In this document: one piece after another, positions 35,014 through 47,150 of the stretch
Position numbering within the stretch: position 1 is the first letter of the stretch
Layout: every line of letters begins with the position of its first letter
Assembly: GCF_023091745.1 (NCBI RefSeq)
Contig: NC_068915.1
Coordinates: 34,154,001-34,218,000, forward strand
Origin: Budorcas taxicolor
Taxonomy: Eukaryota > Chordata > Mammalia > Artiodactyla > Bovidae
Reading direction: 5' to 3'
DNA: 64,000 nt
Position numbers and translations under genes: made by a program
Notes under the pieces: model-generated
What the model was told of the DNA's origin: nothing
Seen by the model: the letters and a program-made list of their open reading frames with translations, nothing else
Databases searched by the model: none

Positions 35014-35749
35014 AGAGTAAAAAAAAGGGGGAAAATACTCAAGGATGGATCTCTTAAGTTTGCTAATCCAACACTGCTTTAACCAAATCAATAGTTAATC
35101 CACAATTAAAAGAATGCTTATGTTGGAAAATCAAGTCAAGAATGCATGATCACTTTTATTCCATTATTACTAATTGTTGTTTGTAAACTTTGTTCTTTAT
35201 TCATCCCACTTAATAAGAATAATAAATTATTTCAACTGCACATGAAATCAAAAGTATATTTTTTAAGAATTTTACTCTATTCACATGAGTTGCTTTTTTT
35301 TCTGTTTGTTTGCTTTGTACTTTTTATACCTTCTGCTAATTACATACTTGTAGCCTTGGCTAAGCAATATTAGCTACCGATTTGAACCTCATATAAAACA
35401 ATCTCCTTTCTTTGCACATTCTTTACAAGTACTACAGGAAATGATATGTCATCTTTCATTTATAGAGGGTTCAAATGAGCAATGTTTCATTTCTTTACTA
35501 TATACTTCTTTACTGTAAATTAAATGTAATGAAAATTTATTACACTAGCAATAAACTCCAGACATTTAAACAAGGACAATCTGCACTGCTCCTGCACATA
35601 GAAGCAATGAATTTTCCTCGTGTCAATACTTGCAGCTAGATCTCTCAGCTTGGCTGAAAAACTTCTTATGGTCAGAATACCTTTCAATGGACATTATTTG
35701 TATGATATAGTTGTCAGGACTCCACATAAAGAACTGCAGCATTGAAATA
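35014..35749. other. Unrecognised AT-rich DNA
   Basis: About 735 bp. The 75-codon frame 35146-35373 is hydrophobic only because the DNA is T-rich. It shows no family resemblance. Confidence 0.5.
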
Positions 35750-35915
35750 TATTTACTTATTTTTCTAATTACAAAAGTAACATATATTCAGTATAAATGT
35801 GAGATGTCTAAAAACGTTTAAAAATTTTTTTTCATATTTTGACTCCCCAGAGACATGACTGTTTGCGTCTGTATACATGCTGTATAAAAATGAACTATTG
35901 TAAAAATAACACTAA
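35750..35915 (+). repeat. Possible ancient mammalian repeat
   Basis: 'aattacaaaagtaacatatattc' and 'ctccccagagacatgactgtttgcgtctgtatacatgctg' recall an old dispersed repeat. A piece with related text lies at 39450-39600. Low similarity, family not named. Confidence 0.3.
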
Positions 35916-35942
35916 AATGTCCATCTTTAATTAAACATAGGT

Positions 35943-37303
35943 ATGGAAAACTCAGCAGTGGCCACAGGACTGGAAAAGGTCAGTTTTCATTCCAATCCCA
36001 AAGAAAGGCAATGCCAAAGCATGCTCAAACTACCGCACAATTGCACTCATCTCACATGCTAGTAAAGTAATGTTCAAAATTCTCCAAGCCAGGCTTCAGC
36101 AATACGTGAACCGTGAACTTCCTGATGTTCAAGCTGGTTTTAGAAAAGGCAGAGGAACCAGAGATCAAATTACCAACATCCGCTGGATCATGGAAAAAGC
36201 AAGAGAGTTCCAGAAAAACATCTATTTCTGCTTTATTGACCATGCCAAAGCCTTTGACTGTGTGGATCACAATAAACTGTGGAAAATTCTGAGAGAGATG
36301 GGAATACCAGACCACCTGACCTGCCTCTTGAGAAATCTGTATGCAGGTCAGGAAGCAATAGTTAGAACTGGATATGGAACAACAGACTGGTTCCAAATAG
36401 GAAAAGGAGCAAGTCAAGGCTGTATATTGTCACCCTGCTTATATGCAGAGTACATCATGAGAAACGCTGGACTGGAAGAAGCACAAGCTGGAATCAAGAT
36501 TGCCAGGAGAAATCTCAATAACCTCAGATATGCAGATGATACCATCCTTATGGCAGAAAATAAAGAAGAACTAAAGAGCCTCTTGATGAAGCTGAAAGAG
36601 GAGAGTGAAAAAGTTGGCTTAAAGTTCAACATTCAGAAAACGAAGATCATGGCATCCAGTCCCATCACTCCATGGGAAATAGATGGGGAAACACTGGAAA
36701 CAGTGTCAGACTTTATTTCTGGGGGCTCCAGATGGTGACTGCAGCCATGAAATTAAAAGACGCTTACTCCTTGGAAGAAAAGTTATGACCAACCTAGATA
36801 GCATATTCAAAAGCAGAGACATTACTTTGCCGACTAAGGTCCATCTAGTCAAGGCTATGGTTTTTCCTGTGGTCATGTATGGATGTGAGAGTTGGACTGT
36901 GAAGAAGGCTGAGCACTGAAGAATTGATGCTTTTGAACTGTGGTGTTGGAGAAGACTCTTGAGAGTCCCTTGGACTGCAAGGAGATCCAACCAGTCCATT
37001 CTGGAGGACATCAACCCTGGGATTTCTTTGGAAGGAATGATGCTAAATCTGAAACTCCAGTAATTTGGCCACCTCATGCGAAGAGTTGACTCATTGGAAA
37101 AGTCTTTGATGCTGGGAGGGATTGGAGGCAGGAGGAGAAGGGGACGACAGAGGATGAGATGGCTGGATGGCATCACTGACTCGATGGACGTGAGTCTGAG
37201 TGAACTCTGGGAGTTGGTGATGGACAGGGAGGCATGGCGTGCTGCGATTCATGGAGTCACAAAGAGTCGGACATGACTGAGCGACTGAACTGAGCTGAAC
37301 TGA
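35943..37303 (+). mobile_element. BovB LINE, 5'-truncated (~1.36 kb)
   Basis: Starts just before 'ctcagcagtggccacaggactgg', covers most of the RT, the thumb region and the 3' UTR, and ends in the (TGAAC)n repeat. It belongs to the 'gggatttctttgg' 3' variant. Two short deletions are visible: nine bases (3 codons) near 36440 and eleven bases near 36730. An L1M 3' UTR follows almost immediately. Confidence 0.96.
36070..36738 (+). pseudogene. BovB RT remnant with intact motifs A and C
   Basis: A 222-codon frame holding 'QAGFRKGRGTRDQI' (residues 21-34), motif A 'FDCVD' (62-66, catalytic Asp), the motif B region 'SQGCILSP' (117-124, with V-R changed to A-S before Q) and motif C 'YADD' (154-157, codons 36529-36540). 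Relatives read 'CLFNLYAEYIM' after motif B; here three residues are missing (CLYAEYIM). The frame then breaks at an 11-base deletion (near 36730), so the thumb and C-terminal region are out of frame. This is the best-preserved RT palm in the window but lacks its N-terminal part and the whole endonuclease. Confidence 0.92.
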
Positions 37304-37344
37304 TGCAGTAATTACTTATTAAATTGAAAAAACAGCACACTTTA

Positions 37345-37748
37345 ACAAACTATGTGATATGACCTGTATGTAGAATCTGAAAAAACAAACCCAGAGAAAA
37401 AGTAAAGAAAGGTTACCAAGGGTTGGGAGGTGGGGGAAATGGAGAGATAGTGGTTAAAAGGTTCAAGATTCCAGTGTAGGACAAATAAGTTCAGAGGAGC
37501 TACTTTGTAGAGAATGGTGGGTATAGCTAATAAAAACTGTATTATAAACCAGAAAGTTGCTAGGAGAGTATATATTTTATATTATTATCACCAAAAAGAA
37601 ATGTGTTTGTATGATGGGATCGAAGTATTAGTTAATACTACCATGGTGATTACTTTACAGCATATGAATATATCAAATCAACACATTGCACATCTTAAAA
37701 TTATACAACGTTATATGTCAATTATATCTCAATAAAGTTGGGGAAAAC
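37345..37748 (+). mobile_element. L1M-type 3' UTR (old mammalian L1)
   Basis: Ordered blocks 'ccaagggttgggaggtggggga', 'gtgggtatagctaataaaaactgtattataaacc', 'gctaggagagtatat', 'ttatatgtcaattatatctcaataaag' are the 3' UTR of old eutherian L1 families (L1MA/L1MB kind). It is older than and different from the ruminant L1 at 13.5-16 kb. The 73-codon frame 37514-37735 is non-coding UTR. Confidence 0.85.
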
Positions 37749-39449
37749 AGTAACTTCTGTTTCAATCAAATATAATTTTTTAGTTAAGAAAAAGATTAAG
37801 GTATTTACAAATACACAGATTTTTAAATATGCACATAAATCTAAGTCCTCTTTCCTTTCATTTTTATAGGAAAGACAGCAAAGAATCACAGAAACGTTAA
37901 AGTAGGTTGTTTTTTTTTGTTTTGTTTTGTTTTGTTTTTAAAGAGGGAAATTGGAAAGCAGACAGGAGGAAGAAGAGGAACAAGTGGGGATACGGAACAA
38001 AGTAACTGATCACAAAGCTTGGTGTTAAAACAATAGTGATACTGGAATACAATTAAAAGTAAATAACTATCAGTAGATAGATTTTTTTTTTTCCTCTAGT
38101 CCCAAACTGTTTAGGCAACATCTGACATTTCTTAGTTGAACAGGGCAGGGGAAAGGCTCCTCTGATGACTCTTGCTCACCATGATAACCCCAAATCTGCA
38201 GAGGTGAGGCGGGTAGCCAGTCTCTGAGCAAAGCAATCTGTGTGGGAAGTGAGTTGAGGACAGAGCTGAGAAGACGGGTGGAAGAGATGAGGAATGGGTT
38301 GGAAAGAGGATGCAGAGACACCATGACATGGCTGGCTATTCTCGTATTTCAGTTAACTGTTTAATCTCCAACTGCAGTTCACTCTATCTCTTTAAAATTG
38401 GGGTTCCATTTTTTCTAAATTATTTTTCATTTCTATTCTATTTTTTCTCCTCCTTTAAAGGAAAGTATCTCATTTTTTTTTTTAATATTTAGTCTTTATA
38501 TTATAATCTCACTTCAGGTTTTTGGCCTTTAGGGTTTTAGAAATAAAGAATAAAAGTATACTTCGTAGTTACAACAGACTTAAAGAAGCTATGGGATGTA
38601 AACAAAAATTTAGGTTCATGGTTTCTCTCTTGAACAAAAGAAGAGCTGATAGTTCTGCTCACCAAGATAACAAATATTCTGATTTGAGGAAGTGGACATT
38701 CTGGTGGGGAGTGGGAATATGTCATTCTTTTTTTTATTTTTTTAGACAGTCTTTGAGACATTTTTTAAGATAACCAAATGGAAGGTCAAGAAGGGTACAT
38801 TGGATTCTATGGCTTTACAGTCATAAATCAAAATATAAATTTTGGAACAATCACCATTGTACATTATGTAATAAGAATGTTACAAAATACTGTTTAATGT
38901 CAAATAAGTTTGTTAAAAGCAATATCTCTCAATGAAGGAAGTTTTAGTATTTTAAGCACTTTGATGCCTTTGTTTTGTGAAATGTTCTTATATATTATAG
39001 CATTTTTTAGCATCCCTGGTCCCAGCTGACTAATTATCAGTCATGTCCATCCAATCTCGTGACAACCAGACATCCATTTCACACACATATGCTTTCAGGT
39101 GTCCCTCACAAGAGCTGTCCTGCTCACTTCCAACATCTACAGGGTAAACAAAGTCTAAAAATGATTCTTTAATACAAGACTTCAAAGGATTTTTTAAAAG
39201 CCACACATTTCATGAATTACCAAGAGGATGGCATAACAAAGTTGTCTTCCAAAATGTATTTGTCATTGAATTTCTACCTCATGGCATTCCACCAGTGAGT
39301 TGTGGCGAATAGTTTGGGAACCACTAATTTATGGCTGAGAACAGACATTAAGTTGGTTGTGCAGAGAACTCAGAATCACTTACTACATTTAGATTTGATT
39401 TGCTCTGAGGTTCTAAAATATTTTTCACACCCAACATCAAGGTGATATA
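37749..39449. other. Unrecognised DNA with simple repeats
   Basis: About 1.7 kb. A (TTTTG)n run is at 37909-37939, followed by a purine-rich stretch. The interval 38100-38330 is clearly more GC-rich than its surroundings and follows a T-rich tract ending in CTCTAG. It has open minus-strand frames of 65 and 84 codons but no recognisable protein. Confidence 0.5.
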
Positions 39450-39600
39450 GTGTAAAAATATTGTAAATATGAAATATGTAAATAAAGAAAATACCCAATA
39501 ATCCCTTCCTTCCTACAGTCTCAGAGATAAAACTGTTAACACTTTGAGGTTAAATTTCCCAGATATTTACAGAATTTCTTCTTTATCTGTACTGAGATCA
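39450..39600 (+). repeat. Possible ancient mammalian repeat
   Basis: 'aaataaagaaaatacccaataatccc' and 'cagagataaaactgttaacactttgagg' match the remembered text of an old dispersed repeat ('ataatcccaccaccc..agagataaccactgttaacattttgg'). The family is not named. Confidence 0.45.
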
Positions 39601-39808
39601 ACCTTCCCACTTAATGGCCTTTAATATAGGCATTTGTCAGAACCTATCAATTGTAGACCCTGCTGGACTAACTGTTAAATCGAATGTCCCTAGACCAGAA
39701 AAAGGATACTTGCCATCACATTATCCACTTGACAATAGTAATCAAGAGCTCAACTTAGAGCAACAAAATTTATGGTGCATTTTCTGAAAAACACACAGTT
39801 CCTTCTTC

Positions 39809-39967
39809 TGCCATTTCCTTCTCCAGTGCATGAAAGTGAAAAGTAAAAGTGAAGTTGCTCGGTAGTATCCAACTCTTAGTGACCCCATGGACTGCAGCTT
39901 ACCAGGCTCCTCCATCCATGGGATTTTCCAGGCAAGAGTACTGGAGTGGGGTGCCATTGCCTTCTCC
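39809..39967 (-). mobile_element. Bov-A2 SINE, second monomer missing
   Basis: On the minus strand it has a complete first BovA monomer (5' end at 39967), the T/C-rich linker and only the first bases of the second monomer, stopping at 39809. SINEs that lose their 3' half have lost the retrotransposition tail, so this is a deletion derivative or an internally primed copy. Confidence 0.88.
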
Positions 39968-42129
39968 GTGAGTATATGAAAGTGTGTCTTTTGATTGTCA
40001 GCCTGAGAAAACCATATCTCCATGATAATGACCCCCTGTGGTGTAGGCTTAGAGCCTTAGCATGGTGCTTCCATTTCAATGCAGGGAAATAGGCAACCAC
40101 ACCATCTATTTACTCCAAGAATGTCGCCTTCACCACATTAAGATATGCTATCTTAAAGAGGCTAAAGGATCAATTCTTTCTTTGGACTCAGTTCCAGAAA
40201 TAATTGTGCTTCTCTTGACCAAATAATCATTTTTCCCCATTCTCTTTGGTACTCATAATATTTGGGGGGCCCTACAAACACAATAAAACTTTGTTTCAGG
40301 TTCTAGAATATTTAGAACTAATCTCTTGGCCTAACTCTAGCAAGTGATGCAGTTCTAATGGTATATGTGTAGGATATTAATAGGAATCCTGATTTTATCT
40401 CATTTTCCATGCCTGATTTTACTTTTGACATCAGTGCCTCACCGCTTTCATCTGACTGTTCTGTTGGAACACTTTGACACTTCTCATACATCTTCATAGA
40501 AGATGTATTTTATGAACACCTTTTTTGAAACAAGCCTCACATACATATTTATACACATATACATAGGCATATGTTTTGCTCTGGCTATCTAATCATGAAA
40601 AAAACACAAAAATTAGGATATTTTCCCCCTCTTCCTTTCTTTATGAACTCAGGATGATGAAGGATTTGTAACTCCAGCATTGCTTTCTGTGAATTTCTAG
40701 TTTTATTTAACTGAATACAAACTTTCTGCTTTCCTACCATGTAAAAGATACTAAAAATAGTAAGTAATTAAACTAAGATTTCTAGTTAATATATTTACAT
40801 ACATATACTGTTCCATTTGCTAATTTTCATCATTATTTGTTCATTTGAACTTCACTAAAAAAACACTTTGAGGTAAATTATATAGGAATCATTTTACAGG
40901 ATAGACTAGAGAAATAAAATGACCCTAAAACAACTTACAGAAATTTACAGCTATTCAGATAGTTCACACTCAGAATCCATACAAACATTTCTCAATAAAT
41001 AACAGCAACAAAGGGTAAAATGTGCTTCAAATGGTGGGTACAAAATGTTTAGTTATTTTTTAACTGTAATATAAAGAAAGATTAAAGTGGCTTAAAAGTA
41101 ACATATTGTGCTCTGAGTATTCAAGTTTCTTGCTGAAAGAATCAGAAAAGGATTCATGGAAAGACAATTATTTGAGATGAAAGTTACATATTTTAACAAG
41201 CAGACATAAAATAAGAAAGGATGGTTTTCAGGAAAATAAACTACATGAACAAAAATGCAGAATGAGTTAAACATGTGGCATTTTGGGTGAAAAAAAATAC
41301 TTACTTTACCTTATACTTAGGATGCATTTAGAAAAGTCCAAGGACTTAAAAAGGCTTAGACAATTGAGATCACTATATTATGTACAATGTCAAGTACTGT
41401 CTTACTGTCAGACAATGAATTCTGCCTCTGCTTTTGCTTCAGAAATTCTAGACAGACTACAAAAAGGGATCCTAAAATAATTGAGATAATAAAGGTGATC
41501 TCTTGTTTATGGCTGAGAATTATAAAATGGTGCTTGTATTTATCACATCAAACTACCTCCAGGTCTTCACACCAACTCTAAAGGCATTTGCTGTTTGATG
41601 GTGGGACCACCAAGTTCTTACTGCCTCCTCAGGATTAATAACATAGGCTCAGGGCCTTAAAGAAAGAGAAAATTGTCCCTTTGCACCTTGAACATTAATC
41701 TCATATTCAGAGCAAACAATAGGATTTTAACAGCATTTCTGAGTTATGAGAGCTTCGGCCTAAGGTTTTACTGTAGTAGGAATATTTGAACTTTTGTCCA
41801 ATTGATGAAGCAGCTCTAAAAACACTTGTGAGTCGCTCGTAAGTTAGCATTTGGACTGCTCATCTCATTTCTATGCTGCTCGACACTCAGCCTGTTGCTG
41901 CCCAAAGTCATAAAATAAAACTGGGAGTAGAGCTTAAACTGAACACAAGGGAAGAAAGCCCCTCACTTACAGTGCTGTCTTCTGAGAGTTCACCTGTGCC
42001 TTGGATGCTGATTACACTGGCTGCTTCCTCTGGATGTACCTCAGATAGTGGCTTCAAGCTGAATATTGACCAAAAAGAGGCACCAGCAGGTGGCAGGAGT
42101 ACATGGGGAGAGGGGCGCTGAGGTCTTTC
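39968..42129. other. Unrecognised DNA
   Basis: About 2.2 kb. A perfect 10-bp hairpin (ATACATCTTC, 3-base loop, complement) is at 40486-40508. Frames 41283-41480, 41387-41581 and 41873-42121 (64-82 codons) are isolated and match nothing I know. Confidence 0.5.
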
Positions 42130-42385
42130 TTTCTACCTCTTTTCATGCTTCAGTACTTCTTTGATAATAGCTGTATCCCTCTTAAACTCCAGAACTTTCC
42201 AGGGACCAGCCTCTGCATCATGGCTCCAGTTCTCCATGGATTCTGAGAACACTATCTTCACTTCCCCTTGGCACTGGAATGGCCAGCTGCCTCAACTGTG
42301 TCAGTATTTCTATAACTATCTCTTCATTAAACACTCTTGATGTAAACTATCGTCATAAATTCCGTTTCCTGCCAGGGCTCCAAAT
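42130..42385 (+). repeat. Ancient mammalian dispersed repeat (family unresolved)
   Basis: 'tctatctcttcattaaacactct' followed by 'gtttcctgccagggctcc' matches the end of a common old repeat ('..ttcattaaactctcctc..' then '..ccatctgtttcctgccgggaccctgac'). The upstream 'gaatggccagctgcc' also fits. I recall the sequence but not with certainty its class. Confidence 0.45.
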
Positions 42386-42542
42386 CACACAAGTAGGCTA
42401 GTATTATTAATATATTAATAGTTTCCAGCATCTTACTATCATTTACTCAATTCAAGGCTCAACTTTGTCTATTTACATGATTTTCCTTTCAGGATTTATC
42501 TGTCAGAGAACTTCAATATGCATTACTAGTTAGCTGCTAGTA

Positions 42543-42568
42543 AACAAACACACAAACAAACAAACAAA
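42543..42568 (+). repeat. (AAAC)n simple repeat
   Basis: Short 'acaaacaaacaaacaaac' run. Confidence 0.9.
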
Positions 42569-42644
42569 TCAGTTCAATATTATCTTCCTCCCTTACCTGG
42601 GAGGCTGCAGAGAACCACTGAGGGAAGTGCTTATAGAGAAGCTG

Positions 42645-42795
42645 GGTCAGCATCATCTGGGAACTAATTAGAAAGGCAAATTTTCAGGTCCCACTCAAGT
42701 TTACTGAATCAGAAACACTGGGGAGAGGTCAAGTAATCTGTGTTTCAAAATGCCTTCAAGTAATTCTGCTGTATACTAAAGTTTGAGAAGTAGGC
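42645..42795. mobile_element. MER5A-like hAT-Charlie non-autonomous transposon
   Basis: 'cagcatcatctgggaact', 'ttagaaaggcaaattttcaggtcccac', 'actgaatcagaaacactgggg', 'caagtaatctgtgtttcaaaatgcc', and the terminal 'actaaagtttgagaa.' run co-linearly with MER5A, a short internally deleted hAT element of eutherians. It lacks the first ~30 bp and the last bases, so neither complete TIR nor TSD can be read. Confidence 0.85.
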
Positions 42796-43790
42796 TCTTA
42801 ATAACAATTAAGAAACATCGTCCATATCCCTGTAAATTAAACATCTTCAGTATCTCCCTAATTCCTGCAATAAAATTCAGCTGCTATTTAAGCCATCTAG
42901 AAGTTAACTCTAACCTACCCTCTTGGTCTATGTCCCTTTCTTATCTGTCAATATCCTATTTGTTACTCACGTGAATGGCACTTGCCTTCAAAGTTTTCCT
43001 GCTTTTCAAAAGGAAACGTATCTTTTCTTATTTTTTTCATAGTATTTTTGTGCATGGCTTGTGCTGCCTTCTTACACTCCAATGTGTTTAACTTTTTCTC
43101 CTTTTCTTAGTCTTCACTTTGTTTTCTTAGTCTCTCCTAGACTGCTACTTACAGTAAAAACGATGCCTCAATTTTCATTAAATTCTTTATTCTGGAATTA
43201 TAGAATATAGATGGATCAAATCTTATTCTAGCATTGTCTGACCTACCAAAGATATCAATACTTGAAAGTGCACATTCAAATATTCACTCCCAAGACAAAG
43301 TTTTTTGAGGAAATTTATATCATATAAACAATATAAGACTAGGGAATTTGTAAAGTTATACTATTAAACTATACTGTTGATGTAAAGGTAGCACACATTG
43401 TCTCTATTGATAGACAATTGCTTATGACTAATACTATTCAAAATATAACATATAAATGTAGGAGTATGAAGTCAGAATTGATTGAGGTGATAAAATTACA
43501 TCTGTAATATTTATGGTTCAGAAATAATACATGTTACCTAGAATGCAACATTTATCAAGATCAAATAATGTTAGAAAGAAAAAGATGTGTGACAAAACAA
43601 TGAACTGTGGTAAGAGAGAAACTTTTACAGCATATGTGTCAATGATTCATTTACTTGATGCTATACATTACCAAAATGTATCTGTGTTATTATGTGATCA
43701 TCTAAAAATAATGCTATTAAAAATCTATGGTATTTTAAGTTGTTACAGAATGTATACAACTTCAAAGGAAGAATTAATTTTCAGTAAACC
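42796..43790. other. Unrecognised AT-rich DNA
   Basis: About 1 kb with nothing recognised. The 133-codon frame 43531-43932 starts in this DNA and runs on into BovB at 43802, which explains its length. Confidence 0.55.
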
Positions 43791-43801
43791 AAGTAATCTT
43801 A

Positions 43802-45016
43802 GTTTTATTGAGTTCCAGATGTTCAAGCTAGTTTTAGAAAAGGCAGAGGAACCAAATATCAAATTGCCAACATCCACTGGATCATCGAAAAAGCAAGAGA
43901 GTTCCAGAAAATATCTATTTCTGCTTTACTGACTATGCCAAAGCCTTTGACTGTGTGGATCACAATAAACTGTGGAAAATTCTGAAAGAGATGGGAATAC
44001 CAGACCACCTGACCTGCCTCTTGAGAAATCTGTATGCAGGTCAGGAAGAAACAGTTAGAACTGGACGTGGAACAACAGACTGGTTCCAAATAGGAAAAGG
44101 AGTACGTCAAGGCTGTATATTGTCAACCTGCTTTATTTAACTTATATGCAGAGGACATCATGAGAAACGCTGGGCTGGAAGAAGCACAAGCTGGAATCAA
44201 GATTGCCGGGAGAAATATCAATAACCTCAGATATGCAGATGACACCACCCTTATGGCAGAAAGTGAAGAGGAACTAAAAAGCCTCTTGATGAAAGTGAAA
44301 GAGGAAAGCTAAAAAGTTGGCTTAAAGCTCAACATTCAGAAAACGAAGATCATGGCATCTGGTCCCATCACTTCATGACAAATAGATGGGGAAAGAGTAG
44401 AAACAGTGTCAGACTTCATTTTTTGGGGCTCCAAAATCACTGCAGATGTTGACTGCAGCCATGAAATTAAGACGCTTACTGCTTGGAAGGAAAGTTATGA
44501 CCAACCTATATAGCATATTCAAAAGCAGAGACATTACTTTGCCTACAAAGGTTCATCTAGTCAAGGCTGTTTCGCCAGTAGTCATGTATGGATGTGAGAG
44601 TTGGACTGTGAAGAAAGCTGAATGCTGAAGAATTGCTGCTTTTGAACTGTGGTGTTGGAGAAGACTCTTGAGAGTCCCATGGACTGCAAGAAGATCCAAC
44701 CAGTCCATTCTAAAAGAGATCAGCCCTGGGTGTTCCTTGGAAGGAATGATGCTAAAGATGAAACTCCAGTACTTTGGCCACCTCAAGCAAAGAGTTGACT
44801 CATTGGAAAAGACTCTGATGCTGGGAGGGATTGGGGGCAGGAGAAGAAGGGGATGACAGAGGATGAGATGGCTGGATGGCATCACCGACTCGATGGACGT
44901 GAGTCTGAGTGAAGTCCAGGTGGTGGTGATGGACAGGGAGGCCTGGCATGCCGCGATTCATGGGGTCGCAAAGAGTCGGACATGATTGAGTGACTGAACT
45001 GAACTGAACTGAACTG
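43802..45016 (+). mobile_element. BovB LINE, 5'-truncated, with perfect 11-bp TSD
   Basis: About 1.2 kb, bounded by AAGTAATCTTA at 43791-43801 and 45017-45027. It begins within the RT fingers ('QAGFRKGRG' region), includes motif A ('FDCVDHNKLWKILKEMG', near 43945) and motif C YADD (codons 44232-44243), the thumb, the 3' UTR and the (TGAAC)n end. Frameshifts near 44130 and 44310 and other lesions break the frame into pieces of about 60 codons. It shows that BovB insertion here made an 11-bp duplication. Confidence 0.97.
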
Positions 45017-45027
45017 AAGTAATCTTA

Positions 45028-46239
45028 AACAAAAAAAAAAAATCAGGCTGAAATTATCCAAAACAGAGAGGTGGTCAAAAACACTTTGACAGCTTAAGAT
45101 TTTTAGAACTCTCATAGAAAAATAGAGTCAAACTAAAGAACATGAACCTGAGGCATTTTTTATATGAGATTTGCCATTTATCATGCATTTTGCAGGCATT
45201 ATTTCTAAATTCCAGGGAGTTCTTATTGAATATTTATTTGCAAGACTTTGTTGTAAATCAATAACCAGAAGGAATAAAGACCTTGAAAATAAAATGTATT
45301 TATTACCTCAATACTTACTGCCAAACACATGTCTTCCTGTTTCTAAGGTAAACTCAGTACATAGACTACTGTTAAGAACAAATAGAGAGAACAAATATGC
45401 AGAACAAATAGAGTGTCGAGGGCACTGAGTCAAGATGAGCAATTTATTCCACGATTACCTAATGTATTTGTACAGCTTAGGGTTGTAATCAGTTATCTGA
45501 GATGTTAATTACACATTTTATGACAAAGTCAAGCTCATCCAGGCAGTGGCAAATGTAATAGTCCAACTTCTATTGAGTACCATCTATGTGTGAAGATTAC
45601 AGTAATAACCACAGTGAAAGAAATCTGCACTTTTACTTTTCTCAGCAGAAACACTTATACTTGGCAGAAACACACTTTTCCCCCACAAGCAAAGAAATAT
45701 TTATGAGATGGCTGCCTAGTCAACAGTCTGAAACTAACTGAACTTTCTGAGGACAGAAGATATGACCTTGGGGTTATCAGACAATTGCTATAAACAACTG
45801 TGCTAAACAGAATAAAAACCAGAAATGTCTAACAGAATTATGTATAATCAGAGGGTATACTTTCAGGATGGAATGATGTCTTTTCATCTAGCTTTTACAT
45901 TTCACACATGATGAAAATATGCCTCAGAGAGGTTAATCTGTTCCATATATTTCTATTTTTTTTTTTCAGAGAAGCTGGAAGTTGAGGCTTTTATGTAAAT
46001 TTTCTATTTCTTTAAATACTGTGGACCAAGGACTGTAAGTTTGAGATCTCTGCAAATTCTTCCTACTTTGGTTTTCATTGGCCCAATCCGCTACCCCACG
46101 TTCCTTCTTAGACTTGGATTACTTCCTTCCCACAGAATGAATGACCAAGCACCCTCCTTATGAATTCTGTTACCACGGCTGTCTCAACAGCTAAGCAGCA
46201 AAGGCGGAGGCTCTTCCTTACAGTCTCTTGAGAGCTGTG
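45028..46239. other. Unrecognised DNA
   Basis: About 1.2 kb. MIR-like echoes ('catgatgaaaatatgcctcagagaggttaatctg' at 45908-45941) are too short for a firm call. The 85-codon frame 45171-45428 has no known product. Confidence 0.5.
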
Positions 46240-46405
46240 CTGTCCAATAGCCACATGTAGTTATTTAAATTTAAACTATTTAAAATACAATAAGATACAA
46301 AATTATCCATCAGTCCCAATACCCACATTCTCAGTATTCAATAGCTATATGTGTGGCTTGTGACTCCTGTATTAGAGAGTAGGTACAGAGCATTTCCATT
46401 ACTGC
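46240..46405. mobile_element. Non-autonomous hAT-type transposon relic
   Basis: 'gctgtccaatagccacatgtagttatttaaatttaaa', a central 'caatagctatatgtgtggct' and 'cagagcatttccattactgcc' match a frequent eutherian palindromic DNA-transposon relic recognised by 'gctgtccaata..agccacatgtggc'. One end is incomplete. I do not assign the MER number. Confidence 0.6.
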
Positions 46406-46860
46406 CAAATATCCAATTAGACACAGCTGGCATCTCAGTTCTTCAACTAATTTTAAAAATTATTTCTTTGGATCCTCTTCATATATCAGTGATGTGGCTT
46501 TCTGGATTTTTAAAAATTCACAGACCTCAAGCACCCATTTGCCATTTTCTGTGCATTCTCCAGCATGCTGCTTAGTACACTTCCTGGCCTATATTTAGCA
46601 TTCAAAAAATCAGGTAGCAATAGTAATAATATACCACTTATGATTTATGTATTCATTATTTTTCAATTAATGAAGTTAATTGTCAAGAAAAATCAAATGC
46701 AGGTATTTTAGTCAACCTTGCAACAGGCAATGAATAAATCTATAGAAAACAACACTGTTTTAGTGCTATAAATGTTTGCATATTGTTAGCTGCACGTCCA
46801 GTTTATAGAGAAGTGAAACAAGCTGCAGACCCGCACACGTATAGAATTTACTACATGCTA
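46406..46860. other. Unrecognised AT-rich DNA
   Basis: About 450 bp, nothing recognised. Confidence 0.5.
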
Positions 46861-46950
46861 TTACAGTTCTAAGAGTGTGCGTTTACTAATTAATTTACTC
46901 ATGACAATAACCCATTGTATAGGCAGTTATTATCTTTTATTTTATAGAAT

Positions 46951-47150
46951 GGCATTTTCTAGTTGGCCTAGTGGTAAAGAATCCACCTGTCAATGCAGGA
47001 GACACAAAAGACTTGGGTTTGATCCTTGGGTCGGAAGGTCCCCTCAAGAAGGATATGGCAATCCACTCCACTGTTCTTGCCTGGGAAATCCCATGGACAG
47101 AGGAGCCTGGCAGGCATAGTTCATGGGGTCACAAAAGAGTTGGTAACGTA
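46951..47150 (+). mobile_element. Bov-tA SINE between ~90-bp direct repeats
   Basis: About 200 bp: tRNA-like head ('ggcctagtggtaaagaatccacctg'), B-box 'gggtttgatccttgg', BovA body and tail. The flanks are not a usual 7-15 bp TSD but a direct repeat of 90-91 bp (46861-46950 and 47151-47241). Over their last 69 bp I count 60 identical positions. The duplicated DNA is MIR-derived. Confidence 0.88.

Noticed and set aside
39290..39335. Possible terminal repeat of a hAT element ('agtttgggaaccact')
   Set aside because: Only one end of about 30 bp is visible, with no second end or body.
41873..42121. 82-codon frame in slightly GC-richer DNA
   Set aside because: Composition alone is not evidence. 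No motif, and it runs up to an ancient repeat.
43531..43932. 133-codon frame suggesting a gene upstream of BovB
   Set aside because: Its last third is the BovB insertion (after 43801) read in a non-ORF2 frame, and the upstream part is AT-rich with no known motif. The two parts were joined by the insertion.
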